Shown here: positions 1 through 13,800 of the stretch, in pieces
Layout of the letters: the number at the start of each line of letters is the position of its first letter
Numbering within the stretch: position 1 is the stretch's first letter
Source: Adiantum capillus-veneris
Taxonomy: Eukaryota; Streptophyta; Polypodiopsida; Polypodiales; Pteridaceae
Direction: 5' to 3'
Length of the DNA stretch: 64,000 bases
NCBI GenBank assembly: GCA_014529385.2
Contig: CM043944.1
Span: 91,383,914-91,447,913, forward strand
Notes under the pieces: model-generated
Seen by the model: the letters and a program-made list of their open reading frames with translations, nothing else
Told to the model about the DNA's origin: nothing
The model's database searches: none
Position numbers and translations under genes: made by a program

Positions 1-2398
1 CAACCAAGGAGCCATCACCAAAAACATCAACAAGCTTGCGGTCTTCAAAACAATATGTACGAATGTAGTGCTTGACCAAAGCTCTTTTTTTGGCCTCCAA
101 ATATTGCAAATCTGACATATCGTTATCTGCTACTTGAAGAAGAGAACAATCAATTGGCATGGGATGTTCCTCTGATCTTCTTCTCAGGTCTTCAAATGCA
201 TTGCCTTGTCCCAAGAAGGCAATAACTGTTAGGAATTGAATTGCTCCTTTGCAAGGAGCTGATGGAAAGTGATGCAATGCACCACAACAATGGTAGCTCA
301 GATTATCTCCCATGGCGTGAAAGGCACATTGCAATTTTGTGAAGTTAGTGAAATCCACAAATGCAAGAAAGACAAATCCAGGATCTGTTGACCCTCCAGC
401 AATAGCCAAGATCCCATCCAAAGCATTGTTAAATGTCTCCTCACTCCACTTCAAATTGCCTCCAACGTTTTTTGTCATATCTAAAACACATAAGCCAATA
501 GGCACTTTATTATTGAAGTGGCGCATCAAGTAGAGATTGCCTTCCATTTGTAGGCTCACCACATAGATTGACCATGGCAAATCTCTAGGCTCAGTTTTCT
601 CCTTTTGAAGGTGAATTGCCCATTGCATGTATTTTATTGCTCCATCTGGAAAAGCCATTTTCTTTGTTCCACGCGTCAAACTAGATCTGATCCATTCCTC
701 GCATAGCATTAAAATTGTTTTATAAACAACATCATTGATGTTATACATTTTGACCACCTCCTCCCAGTCTTTACATGGTGAAGACTCATTCAAATTGTTG
801 AAGCCTTCAAGAAGTGCATCTTGAATCAATTTGTCTTGCTTCAACTGCTTGATTCGATCATACATGTCAGTTGCATCACCATCCTTTGCACTCTTTGACA
901 GTAAAATCTTCTCATCTCTAATCTCTTCTTGAATAGTCTTTACCTCTGATTCCTCAAGGCCACAAAGGTATCTAAATACAGTTGTTGGGGGTTTCTTATT
1001 CTCCTCTTCTAGATTTTCAATGATTTCTATCCAGCAATCATAAACTAAATCAGAGTACGTGACCATGTGTGCCTGTTTAGCAATCCAACTTGCTGCTGCA
1101 CTCATTCTTGCCAATCGAAGAAAAGCCTAAAAAGAAATAGAGAAATAATTAAACTATTGAGCAAGATTTGTTAATTAAACACTATCAAAAAGACAAAGAA
1201 AATAACTTACATCCCATCCGGCACGAGATGCATGTCCCTCTGCAATTCCACTTGCTGCCTTTGGTGGTCGTCCTGAGAAGATCCATTGACTCCGTAAATG
1301 TCTCAATATTTGGCTGTAAGGTTGCTTGACATACAATGCCTGAGCCTCCTCATTTGCAATGGCAGATATAGCAGTTGCAACAAATGGAGGAGCATTCACA
1401 ACAATGCGAGCCTTTCTAAATTTATACACGCTAATCAGTCTTTCAAAGATCTCTTTGTTGTTTTGTTCATTGTGAAGCAAAACTTTTGCAGCATAGATTG
1501 AATGCTGCCCATCAAGAATCCAATAATGATAATCTTTAATTTTTTGCTCCTCTACCTCTTCTACTGCCAAAGGAGTCCCCTTCTTTGATTTTGCATTTCG
1601 AACAGGCATCAAATATGCACATGCTGCAGGCTTGGTCGTACTCCGTGAAAATCCAAATAACACACTTTCAGCGTGTTTTTTATCCATAATACGTGCATTA
1701 TAGTGATCAGGAGCAAGCCAACAATTTTGAATAGGGATATCAAATTCCCTATATTGGAAAGGAAAATAATTTATGTACTTATTCATTCCACCTGTATCTT
1801 TTTCTTGTCCTTTCATGGCCTCAGCTTCTAAAACATCTGGATCCACAATTCTCATCTTTGACATTGAACCCTCTGTTGATGAGGATGCCAAAGATGCCTT
1901 GTCTACATCCAAAATGGAACTAGTTCGCTTAGCTTCTACTTTCTGCACTTTTGCTTGCTTCTTTGTGGATGGTGGTCGTGAAGCTTTCACCTTTTTTCGT
2001 TGTAGTGTGGCAATGATGGAGCTTTGAAGTTGATCTGCTGTGATATTTGGATTTGATTCTGCAAACTTCCATCCTCGAGAAAACATTGTCTCTTCTTTGT
2101 TTCTAGACATGCGCTCCAATGCATATGCTCCTGGAGATAGTTGAAATTCTAGATTCATTGGAACTAGAATGTCAATGCATTCCACCTCTGGATGACTATC
2201 AACTACAGAGACAGATGCTTCCACAACTTGTCCAACATCTTCAAACAAGCTGTCATTCTCCTTTTTGGCAATAAATAGATGCACCTTATGAAATTGTGCA
2301 CCCTCTATACCATGTATGTCCAAATACCATTTCCTAAGATCATTGCAAGTATAGTCAACTGAGACAGCAACCCTTGCAACCTGTTTTTTTGGAGCCAT
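1..2398 (-). CDS. ParB-N/DGQHR-like protein, possible methyltransferase motif (5' part; runs off left edge)
   Basis: Two exons on the minus strand: 2398-1211 (396 codons) and 1126-1 (375 codons, open to the window edge). The intron has a GTAAGT donor at 1210 and a pyrimidine-rich TTTTTAG acceptor ending at 1127, and joins in phase 0. I start at MAPKKQ because a TTTTGTTTCAG acceptor ends at 2404, just upstream, so the further upstream in-frame codons are probably intronic and there is a 5' UTR exon elsewhere. Residues 130-160 are Lys-rich. YWILDGQHSIYAAK at 293-305 resembles the DGxHR-A core of ParB-N/DndB-type domains. Near the left edge, LVDVFGDGSL resembles SAM-binding motif I of N4/N6 DNA methyltransferases; this is weak because the rest lies outside the window. 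Function unknown. The gene diverges from the gene at 21,227 across a satellite block. Confidence 0.7.
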
Positions 2399-2429
2399 CT
2401 TTCCTGAAACAAAAAAAACCAAATGTTAT

Positions 2430-5400
2430 TTTAACATATACTTTTTTGTAATGGATTAAGTTTGTGTGAATACAAGTTCCACCACTTGTTCAAGCTAGAT
2501 CTAAGCAAGTATACATAGTGATCATTTAAGCTAGTAAACTAAGGGAAGGGAGAAGTAAGGTCCACCACTTGTCCAAGCTCAGCTCTAGACAACATGGAGA
2601 GATTCGAGGTCTACTAATTGTCTAATATAGGCTAACTATATTGAAACATAGAGAGAAGCAAAGGTCCACCACTTGTCCAATCTAGGGTCCATTGAAACAT
2701 GGAGAGAAGGATGCTCCACCATTTGTCCAAAATAGGCTCCATTGAAACATGAAGAGAAGCAAGATGCACCATGTCTTTGAGATGCTAGGCTCCATTGAAA
2801 TACCTTAAACCCATGATATTTTGTATATGTGGGGTTTAAATTCAAGGTCCACCACTTGTCCAACCTATTATCCCTAGTAGCATGAGTGGTTTGGTCTCAA
2901 GATTCACCACTTTTCCACTCTATGTCATTATATTAAGAAGATCTGGGTGTTAAGGTCCACCACTTGTCCAACCTATAAGGCTATATCTTAAATGGTATTA
3001 TTTACCACCACTTGGAATGCACATGATGGGTTTTACATAGGGGTATGGTTCCAAGGTCCACCACTTGTCCAAGCTAACTCTATTGAAACATAGAGAGAAT
3101 CAAAGGTCCACCACTTGTCCAAGCTAGGCTCCATTGAAACATGGAGAGAAGGATGCTCCACCATTTGTCCAAGCCAGGTTTGATTGAAACATGAAGAGAA
3201 GCAAGCTGCACCATGTCTCCAAAATGCTAGGCTCCATTGAAATATCTTAAACCCATGATATTTCGTACATGGGGGGTTTACATTCAAGGTCCACCACTTG
3301 TCCAACCTATTATCACTAGTAGCATGAGTGGTTTGATGTCAAGATTCACCACTTTTCCACTCTATGTCATTATATTAAGAAGATCTGGGTGTTAAGGTCC
3401 ACCACTTGTCCAACCTATAAGGCTATATCTTAAAGGGTATTCTTTCTCACCACTTGGAATGACCATGATAGGTTTTACATGGGGGTTTGGTTCCAAGTTC
3501 CACCACTTGTCCAAGCTAACTCTATTGAAACATAGAGAGAAGCAAAGGTCCACCACTTGTCTAAGCTAGGGTCCATTGAAACATGGAGAGAAGGATGCTC
3601 CACCATTTGTCCAAGATAGGCTCCATTGAAACATGAAGAGAAGCAAGCTGCACCATGTCTCCAAGATGCTAAGATCCATTGAAATACCTTAAACCCACGA
3701 TATTTTGTACATGGGGAGTTTACATTCAAGGTCCACCACTTGTCCAACCTATTATCTCTAGTAGCATGAGTGGTTTGGTCTCAAGATTCACCACTTTTCC
3801 ACTCTATGTCATTACGTTAAGAAGATCTGGGTGTTAAGGTCGACCACTTGTCCAACCTATAAGGGTATATCTTAAAGGGTATTCTTTCTCACCACTTGAA
3901 ATGTCCATGATATGTTTTACATGGGGGTTTGGCTCCAAGGTCCACCACTTGTCCAAGCTAACTCTATTGAAACATAGAGAGAAACAAAGGTCCACCACTT
4001 GTCCAAGCTAGGCTCCATTGAAACATGGAGAGAAGGATCCTCTACCATTTGTCGAAGCTAACTCTATTGAAACATGGGGGGTTTACATTCAAGGTCCACC
4101 ACTTGTCCAACCTATTAACGCTAGTAGCATGAGTGGTTTGGTCTCAAGATTCACCACTTTTTCACTCTATGTCATTATATTAAGAATATTTGGGTGTTAA
4201 GGTCCACCACTTGTCCAACCTATAAGGCTATATCTTAAGGGTTATTCTTTCTCACCACTTGGAGTGACCAGCATAGGTTTTACATGGGGGTTTTGTTTCA
4301 AGGTCCACCACTTGTCCAAGCTAACTCTATTGAAACATAGAGAGAATCAAAGGTCCACCACTTGTCCAAGCTAGGGTCCATTGAAACATGGAGAGAAGGA
4401 TGCTCCACCATTTGTCCAAGATACGCTCCATTGAAACATGAAGAGAAGCAAGCTACACCATGTCTCCAAGATGCTAGGCTCCATTGAAATACCTCAAACC
4501 CATGATATTTTGTACATGGGGGTTTACATTCAAGGTCCACCACTTGTCCAACCTATTATCTCTAGTAGCATGAGTGGTTTGGTCTCAAGATTCACCATTT
4601 TTCCACTCTATGTCATTCTATTAAGAATATCTGGGTGCTAAGGTCCACCACTTGTCCAACCTATAAGGCTATATCTTAAACTTTATTCTTTCTCACCACT
4701 TGGAGTTACCAAGATAGGTTTTACATGGGAGTTTGGTTCCAAGGCCCACCACTTGTCCAAGCTAACTCTATTGAAACATAGAGAGAAGCAAAGGTCCACC
4801 ACTTGTCCAAGCTAGGCTCCATTGAAACATGGAGAGAAGGATGCTCCACCATTTGTCCAAGATAGGCTCCATTGAAACATGAAGGGAAGCAATCTGCACC
4901 ATGTCTCCAAGATGCTAGGCTCCATTGAAATACCTTAAACCCATGATATTTCGTACATGGGGGGTTTACATTCAAGGTCCACCACTTGTCCAACCTATTA
5001 TTCTTAGTAGCATGAGTGGTTTGGTCTCAAGATTTACCACTTTTCCACTCTATGTCGTTATATTATGAAGATCTAGGTTTTAAGGTCGACCACTTGTCCA
5101 ACCTATAAGGCTAGATCTTAAAGGGTATTATTTCTCACCACTTGGAATGACCATGATATGTTTTACATGGGGTTTGGTTTCAAGGTCCACCACTTGTCCA
5201 AGCTAACTCTATGGAAACATAGAGAGAAGCAAAGGTCCACCACTTGTCCAAGCTAGGCTCCACTGAGACATTTAGAGAAGGATGATCCCCCATTGGTGGA
5301 AGATAGGCTTCATTGAAACATGAAAAGAAGCAAGTTGCACCATGTCTCCAAGATTCTAGGATCCATTGAAATACCTTAAACCCACGATATTGTTTACATG

Positions 5401-7012
5401 TGGGGTTTAACGTCAAGGTCAGTCACTTTTCCAAGCTATTATCCCTAGTAGCATGAGTGGTTTGGTCTCAAGATTCACCACTTTTCCACTCTATGTCATT
5501 ATATAAAGAAGATCTAGGTGTTAAGGTCGACCACTTGTCCAACCTATAAGGGTATATCTTAAAGGGTATTCTTTCTCACCACTTGAAATGTCCATGATAT
5601 GTTTTACATAGGGGTTTGGTTCCAAGGTCCACCACTTATCCAAGCTAACTTTATTCTTCTCATAGAGAGAAGCAAAAGGTCCACCACTTGTCCAAGCTAG
5701 GCTCCATTGAAACATGGAGAGAAGGATGCTCCACCATTTGTCGAAGCTAACTCTATTGAAACATGGAAGGTTTACATTCAAGGTCCACCAGTTGTCCAAC
5801 CTATTAACGCTAGTAGCATGAGGGGTTTGGTCTCAAGATTCACCACTTTTTCACTCTGTGTCATTATATTAAGAATATTTGGGTATTAAGGTCCACCACT
5901 TGTCCAACCTATAAGACTATATCTTAATGGTTATTCTTTCTGACCACTTGGAGTGACCATGAAAGGTTTTACATGGGGTTTGGTTCCAAGGTCCACCACT
6001 TGTCCAAGCTAACTCTATTGAAACATAGAGAGAAGCAAAGGTCCACCACTTGTCTAAGCTAGGGTCTATTGAAACATGGAGAGAAGGATGCTCCACCATT
6101 TGTCCAAGATAGACTCCATTGAAACATGAAGAGAAGCAAGCTGCACCATATCTCCAAGATGCTAGCCTCCATCGAAATACCTTAAACCCACGTTATTTTG
6201 TACATGGGGAGTTTACATTCAAGATCAACAATTTGTCCAACCTATTATCGCTAGTAGCATGAGTGGTTTGCTCTCAAGATTCACCACTTTTCCACTCTCT
6301 GTCATTATATTAAGAATATTTGGGTGTTAAGGTCCACCACTTGTCCAACCTATAAGACTATATCTTAATGGTTATTCTTTCTCACCCCTTGAAAGACTAT
6401 ATCTTAATGGTTATCCCTAGCTATTATTGCTAGTAGCCTGAGTGGTTTGGTCTCAAGATTCACCACTTTTATTAAGAATATGTGGGTGTTAAGGTCCACC
6501 ACTTGTCCAACCTATAAGGCTACATCTTAAAGGTTATTCTTTCTTACTACTTGGAGTGACCATGATAGGTTTTACATGGGGTTTGGTTCCAAGGTCCACC
6601 ACTTGTCCAAGCTAACTCTATTGAAACATAGAGAGAAGCAAAGGTCCACCCCTTGTCTAAGCTAGGGTCCATTGAAACATGGAGAGAAGGATGCTCCACC
6701 ATTTGTCCAAGGTAGGCTCCATTGAAACATGAGGAGAATCAAGGTGCACCATGTCTCCAAGATGCTAGGCTCCATCGAAAAACATTAAACCCACGATATG
6801 TCGTAGATGAGGGGTTTACATTCAAGGTCCAACACTTGTCCAAGCTATTATTGGTAGTAGCCTGAGTGGTTTGGTCTCAAGATTCACCACTTTTCCACTC
6901 TATGTCATTATATTAAGAATATGCGCGTGTTAAGGTCCACCACTTGTCCAACCTATAAGGCTACATCTTAAAGGTTATTCTTTATTACCACTTGGAGTGA
7001 CCATGATAGGTT
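2430..7012. repeat. Satellite array, diverged left part
   Basis: Tandem monomers of about 440 bp (starts near 3033, 3475 and 4721, others disrupted). Each is built from about 50-bp sub-units that pair the 18-mer GGTCCACCACTTGTCCAA with a short palindrome, CTCCATTGAAACATGGAG or a variant. Copies differ more from each other than those further right, and some are shortened, for example around 4040-4100, 5640-5790 and 6380-6480. The first 200 bases hold only degenerate 18-mers. No gene is called; the recurrent minus-strand open frames of about 90 codons are by-products of the repeat as far as I can tell. Confidence 0.9.
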
Positions 7013-10000
7013 TTACATGGGGGTTTGGTTCCAAGGTCCACCACTTGTCCAAGCTAACTCTATTGAAACATAGAGAGAAACAAAGGTCCACCACTTGTCC
7101 AAGCTAGGGTCCATTGAAACATGGAGAGAAGGATGCTCCACCATTTGTCCAAGATAGGCTCCATTGAAACATGACGAGAAGCAAGCTGCACCATGTCTCC
7201 AAGATGCTAGGCTCCATCGAAATACATTAAACCCACGATATTTCGTAGATGAGGGGTTTACATTCAAGGTCCACCACTTGTCCAAGCTATTATTGCTAGT
7301 AGCCTGAGTGGTTTGGTCTCAAGATTCACCACTTTTATTAAGAATATGTGGGTGTTAAGGTCCACCACTTGTCCAACCTATAAGGCTACATCTTAAAGGT
7401 TATTCTTTCTTACTACTTGGAGTGACCATGATAGGTTTTACATGGGGGTTTGGTTCCAAGGTCCACCACTTGTCCAAGCTAACTCTATTGAAACATAGAG
7501 AGAAGCAAAGGTCCACCCCTTGTCTAAGCTAGGGTCCATTGAAACATGGAGAGAAGGATGCTCCACCATTTGTCCAAGGTAGGCTCCATTGAAACATGAG
7601 GAGAAGCAAGGTGCACCATGTCTCCAAGATGCTAGGCTCCATCGAAAAACATTAAACCCACGATATGTCGTAGATGAGGGGTTTACATTCAAGGTCCACC
7701 ACTTGTCCAAGCTATTATTGCTAGTAGCCTGAGTGGTTTGGTCTCAAGATTCACCACTTTTCCACTCTATGTCATTATATTAAGAATATGCGCGTGTTAA
7801 GGTCCACCACTTGTCCAACCTATAAGGCTACATCTTAAAGGTTATTCTTTATTACCACTTGGAGTGACCATGATAGGTTTTACATGGGGGTTTGGTTCCA
7901 AGGTCCACCACTTGTCCAAGCTAACTCTATTGAAACATAGAGAGAAACAAAGGTCCACCACTTGTCCAAGCTAGGGTCCATTGAAACATGGAGAGAAGGA
8001 TGCTCCACCATTTGTCCAAGATAGGCTCCATTGAAACATGACGAGAAGCAAGCTGCACCATGTCTCCAAGATGCTAGGCTCCATCGAAATACATTAAACC
8101 CACGATATTTCGTAGATGAGGGGTTTACATTCAAGGTCCACCACTTGTCCAAGCTATTATTGCTAGTAGCCTGAGTGGTTTGGTCTCAAGATTCACCACT
8201 TTATTAAGAATATGTGGGTGTTAAGGTCCACCACTTGTCCAACCTATAAGGCTACATCTTAAAGGTTATTCTTTCTTACTACTTGGAGTGACCATGATAG
8301 GTTTTACATGGGGGTTTGGTTCCAAGGTCCACCACTTGTCCAAGCTAACTCTATTGAAACATAGAGAGAAGCAAAGGTCCACCCCTTGTCTAAGCTAGGG
8401 TCCATTGAAACATGGAGAGAAGGATGCTCCACCATTTGTCCAAGGTAGGCTCCATTGAAACATGAGGAGAAGCAAGGTGCACCATGTCTCCAAGATGCTA
8501 GGCTCCATCCAAAAACATTAAACCCACGATATGTCGTAGATGAGGGGTTTACATTCAAGGTCCACACTTGTCCAAGCTATTATTGCTAGTAGCCTGAGTG
8601 GTTTGGTCTCAAGATTCACCACTTTTCCACTCTATGTCATTATATTAAGAATATGCGCGTGTTAAGGTCCACCACTTGTCCAACCTATAAGGCTACATCT
8701 TAAAGGTTATTCTTTTATTACCACTTGGAGTGACCATGATAGGTTTTACATGGGGGTTTGGTTCCAAGGTCCACCACTTGTCCAAGCTAACTCTATTGAA
8801 ACATAGAGAGAAACAAAGGTCCACCACTTGTCCAAGCTAGGGTCCATTGAAACATGGAGAGAAGGATGCTCCACCATTTGTCCAAGATAGGCTCCATTGA
8901 AACATGACGAGAAGCAAGCTGCACCATGTCTCCAAGATGCTAGGCTCCATCGAAATACATTAAACCCACGATATTTCGTAGATGAGGGGTTTACATTCAA
9001 GGTCCACCACTTGTCCAAGCTATTATTGCTAGTAGCCTGAGTGGTTTGGTCTCAAGATTCACCACTTTTATTAAGAATATGTGGGTGTTAAGGTCCACCA
9101 CTTGTCCAACCTATAAGGCTACATCTTAAAGGTTATTCTTTCTTACACTTGGAGTGACCATGATAGGTTTTACATGGGGGTTTGGTTCCAAGGTCCACCA
9201 CCTGTCCAAGCTAACTCTATTGAAACATAGAGAGAAACAAAGGTCCACCACTTGTCCAAGCTAGGGTCCATGGAAACATGGAGAGAAGGATGCTCCACCA
9301 TTTGTCCAAGATAGGCTCCATTGAAACATGACGAGAAGCAAGCTGCACCATGTCTCCAAGATGCTAGGCTCCATCGAAATACATTAAACCCACGATATTT
9401 CGTAGATGAGGGGTTTACCTTCAAGGTCCACCACCTGTCCAAGCTATCATTGCTAGTAGCCTGAGTGGTTTGGTCTCAAGATTCACCACTTTTATTAAGA
9501 ATATGTGGGTGTTAAGGTCCACCACTTGTCCAACCTATAAGGCTACATCTTAAAGGTTATTCTTTCTTACCACTTGGAGTGACCATGATAGGTTTTACAT
9601 GGGGGTTTGGTTCCAAGGTCCACCACTTGTCCAAGCTAACTCTATTGAAACATAGAGAGAAGCAAAGGTCCACCCCTTGTCTAAGCTAGGGTCCATTGAA
9701 ACATGGAGAGAAGGATGCTCCACCATTTGTCCAAGGTAGGCTCCATTGAAACATGAGGAGAAGCAAGGTGCACCATGTCTCCAAGATGCTAGGCTCCATC
9801 GAAAAACATTAAACCCACGATATGTCGTAGATGAGGGGTTTACATTCAAGGTCCACCACTTGTCCAAGCTATTATTGCTAGTAGCCTGAGTGGTTTGGTC
9901 TCAAGATTCACCACTTTTCCACTCTATGTCATTATATTAAGAATATGCGCGTGTTAAGGTCCACCACTTGTCCAACCTATAAGGCTACATCTTAAAGGTT

Positions 10001-10864
10001 ATTCTTTCTTACCACTTGGAGTGACCATGATAGGTTTTACATGGGGGTTTGGTTCCAAGGTCCACCACTTGTCCAAGCTAACTCTATTGAAACATAGAGA
10101 GAAGCAAAGGTCCACCACTTGTCCAAGCTAGGGTCCATTGAAACATGGAGAGAAGGATGCTCCACCATTTGTCCAAGATAGGCTCCATTGAAACATGACG
10201 AGAAGCAAGGTGCACCATGTCTCCAAGATGCTAGGCTCCATCGAAATACATTAAACCCACGATATTTCGTAGATGAGGGGTTTACATTCAAGGTCCACCA
10301 CTTGTCCAAGCTATTATTGCTAGTAGCCTGAGTGGTTTGGTCTCAAGATTCACCACTTTTATTAAGAATATGTGGGTGTTAAGGTCCACCACTTGTCCAA
10401 CCTATAAGGCTACATCTTAAAGGTTATTCTTTCTTCCTACTTGGAGTGACCATGATAGGTTTTACATGGGGGTTTGGTTCCAAGGTCCACCACTTGTCCA
10501 AGCTAACTCTATTGAAACATAGAGAGAAGCAAAGGTCCACCACTTGTCCAAGCTAGGGTCCATTGAAACATGGAGAGAAGGATGCTCCACCATTTGTCCA
10601 AGGTAGGCTCCATTGAAACATGAGGAGAAGCAAGGTGCACCATGTCTCCAAGATGCTAGGCTCCATCGAAAACATTAAACCCACGATATGTCGTAGATGA
10701 GGGGTTTACATTCAAGGTCCACCACTTGTCCAAGCTATTATTGCTAGTAGCCTGAGTGGTTTGGTCTCAAGATTCACCACTTTTCCACTCTATGTCATTA
10801 TATTAAGAATATGCGCGTGTTAAGGTCCACCACTTGTCCAACCTATAAGGCTACATCTTAAAGG
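7013..10864. repeat. Satellite array, homogeneous 867-bp higher-order repeat
   Basis: Monomers start at 7013, 7438, 7880, 8304, 8746, 9170, 9595, 10037 and about 10,461. Two types mostly alternate: a 425-bp type (GACGAGAAGC, TATGTGGG) and a 442-bp type (GAGGAGAAGC, TATGCGCG) that keeps an extra 17 bp around CCACTCTATGTCATTAT. Together they form a dimer of about 867 bp. Two short monomers follow each other at 9170 and 9595. Neighbouring dimers are nearly identical, pointing to recent amplification. Confidence 0.92.
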
Positions 10865-13800
10865 TTATTCTTTATTACCACTTGGAGTGACCATGATAGG
10901 TTTTACATGGGGGTTTTGGTTCCAAGGTCCACCACTTGTCCAAGCTAACTCTATTGAAACATAGAGAGAAACAAAGGTCCACCACTTGTCCAAGCTAGGG
11001 TCCATTGAAACATGGAGAGAAGGATGCTCCACCATTTGTCCAAGATAGGCTCCATTGAAACATGACGAGAAGCAAGCTGCACCATGTCTCCAAGATGCTA
11101 GGCTCCATCGAAATACATTAAAACCCACGATATTCGTAGATGAGGGGTTTACATTCAAGGTCCACCACTTGTCCAAGCTATTATTGCTAGTAGCCTGAGT
11201 GGTTTGGTCTCAAGATTCACCACTTTTATTAAGAATATGTGGGTGTTAAGGTCCACCACTTGTCCAACCTATAAGGCTACATCTTAAAGGTTATTCTTTC
11301 TTACTACTTGGAGTGACCATGATAGGTTTTACATGGGGGTTTGGTTCCAAGGTCCACCACTTGTCCAAGCTAACTCTATTGAAACATAGAGAGAAGCAAA
11401 GGTCCACCCCTTGTCCAAGCTAGGGTCCATTGAAACATGGAGAGAAGGATGCTCCACCATTTGTCCAAGTAGGCTCCATTGAAACATGAGAGAAGCAAGG
11501 TGCACCCATGTCTCCAAGATGCTAGGCTCCATCGAAAAACATTAAACCCACGATATGTCGTAGATGAGGGGTTACATTCAAGGTCCACCACTTGTCCAAG
11601 CTATTATTGCTAGTAGCCTGAGTGGTTTGGTCTCAAGATTCACCACTTTTCCACTCTATGTCATTATATTAAGAATATGCGCGTGTTAAGGTCCACCACT
11701 TGTCCAACCTATAAGGCTACATCTTAAAGGTTATTCTTTCTTACCACTTGGAGTGACCATGATAGGTTTTACATGGGGGTTTGGTTCCAAGGTCCACCAC
11801 TTGTCCAAGCTAACTCTATTGAAACATAGAGAGAACAAAGGTCCACCACTTGTCCAAGCTAGGGTCCATTGAAACATGGAGAGAAGGATGCTCCACCATT
11901 TGTCCAAGATAGGCTCCATTGAAACATGACAGAAGCAAGCTGCACCATGTCTCCAAGATGCTAGGCTCCATCGAAATACATTAAACCCACGATATTTCGT
12001 AGATGAGGGTTTACATTCAAGGTCCACCACTTGTCCAAGCTATTATTGCTAGTAGCCTGAGTGGTTTGGTCTCAAGATTCACCACTTTTTTATTAAAATA
12101 TTGGGTGTTAAGGTCCACCACTTGTCCAACCTATAAGGCTACATCTTAAAGGTTATTCTTTCTTCCACTTGGAGTGACCATGATAGGTTTTACATGGGGG
12201 TTTGGTTCCAAGGTCCACCACTTGTCCAAGCTAACTCTATTGAAACATAGAGAGAAGCAAAGGTCCACCCCTTGTCTAAGCTAGGGTCCATTGAAACATG
12301 GAGAGAAGGATGCTCCACCATTTGTCCAAGGTAGGCTCCATTGAAACATGAGGAGAAGCAAGGTGCACCATGTCTCCAAGATGCTAGGCTCCATCGAAAA
12401 ACTTAAACCCACGATATGTCGTAGATGAGGGGTTTACATTCAAGGTCACCACTTGTCCAAGCTATTATTGCTAGTAGCCTGAGTGGTTTGGTCTCAAGAT
12501 TCACCACTTTTCCACTCTATGTCATTATATTAAGAAATGCGCGTGTTAAGGTCCACCACTTGTCCAACCTATAAGGCTATATCTTAAAGGTTATTCTTTA
12601 TTACCACTTGGAGTGACCATGATAGGTTTTACATGGGGTTTGGTTCCAAGGTCCACCACTTGTCCAAGCTAACTCTATTGAAACATAGAGAGAAACAAAG
12701 GTCCACCACTTGTCCAAGCTAGGTCCATTGAAACATGGAGAGAAGGATGCTCCACCATTTGTCCAAGATAGCTCCATTGAAACATGACGAGAAGCAAGCT
12801 CACCATGTCTCCAAGATGCTAGGCTCCATCGAAATTACATTAAACTAAACCCACGATATTTCGTAGATGAGGGGTTACATTCAAGGTCCACCACTTGTCC
12901 AAGCTATTATTGCTAGTAGCCTGAGTGGTTTGGTCTCAAGATTCACCACTTTTATTAAGAATATGTGGTGTTAAGGTCCACCACTTGTCCAACCTATAAG
13001 GCTACATCTTAAAGGTTATTCTTTCTTACTACTTGGAGTGACCATGATAGGTTTTTACATGGGTTTTGGTTCCAAGGTCCACCACTTGTCCAAGCTAACT
13101 CTATTGAAACATAGAGAGAAGCAAAGGTCCACCCCTTGTCTAAGCTAGGGTCCATTGAAACATGGAGAGAAGGATGCTCCACCATTTGTCCAAGGTAGGC
13201 TCCATTGAAACATGAGGAGAAGCAAGGTGCACCATGTCTCCAAGATGCTAGGCTCCATCGAAAAACATTAAACCCACGATATGTCGTAGATGAGGGGTTT
13301 ACATTCAAGGTCCACCACTTGTCCAAGCTATTATTGCTAGTAGCCTGAGTGGTTTTGGTCTCAAGATTCACCACTTTTCACTCTATGTCATTATATTAAG
13401 AATATGCGCGTGTTAAGGTCCACCACTTGTCCAACCTATAAGGCTACATCTTAAAGGTTATTCTTTATTACCACTTGGAGTGACCATGATAGGTTTTACA
13501 TGGGGGTTTGGTTCCAAGGTCCACCACTTGTCCAAGCTAACTCTATTGAAACATAGAGAGAAACAAAGGTCCACCACTTGTCCAAGCTAGGGTCCATTGA
13601 AACATGGAGAGAAGGATGCTCCACCATTTGTCCAAGATAGGCTCCATTGAAACATGACGAGAAGCAAGCTGCACCATGTCTCCAAGATGCTAGGCTCCAT
13701 CGAAATACATTAAACCCACGATATTCGTAGATGAGGGGTTTACATTCAAGGTCCACCACTTGTCCAAGCTATTATTGCTAGTAGCCTGAGTGGTTTGGTC

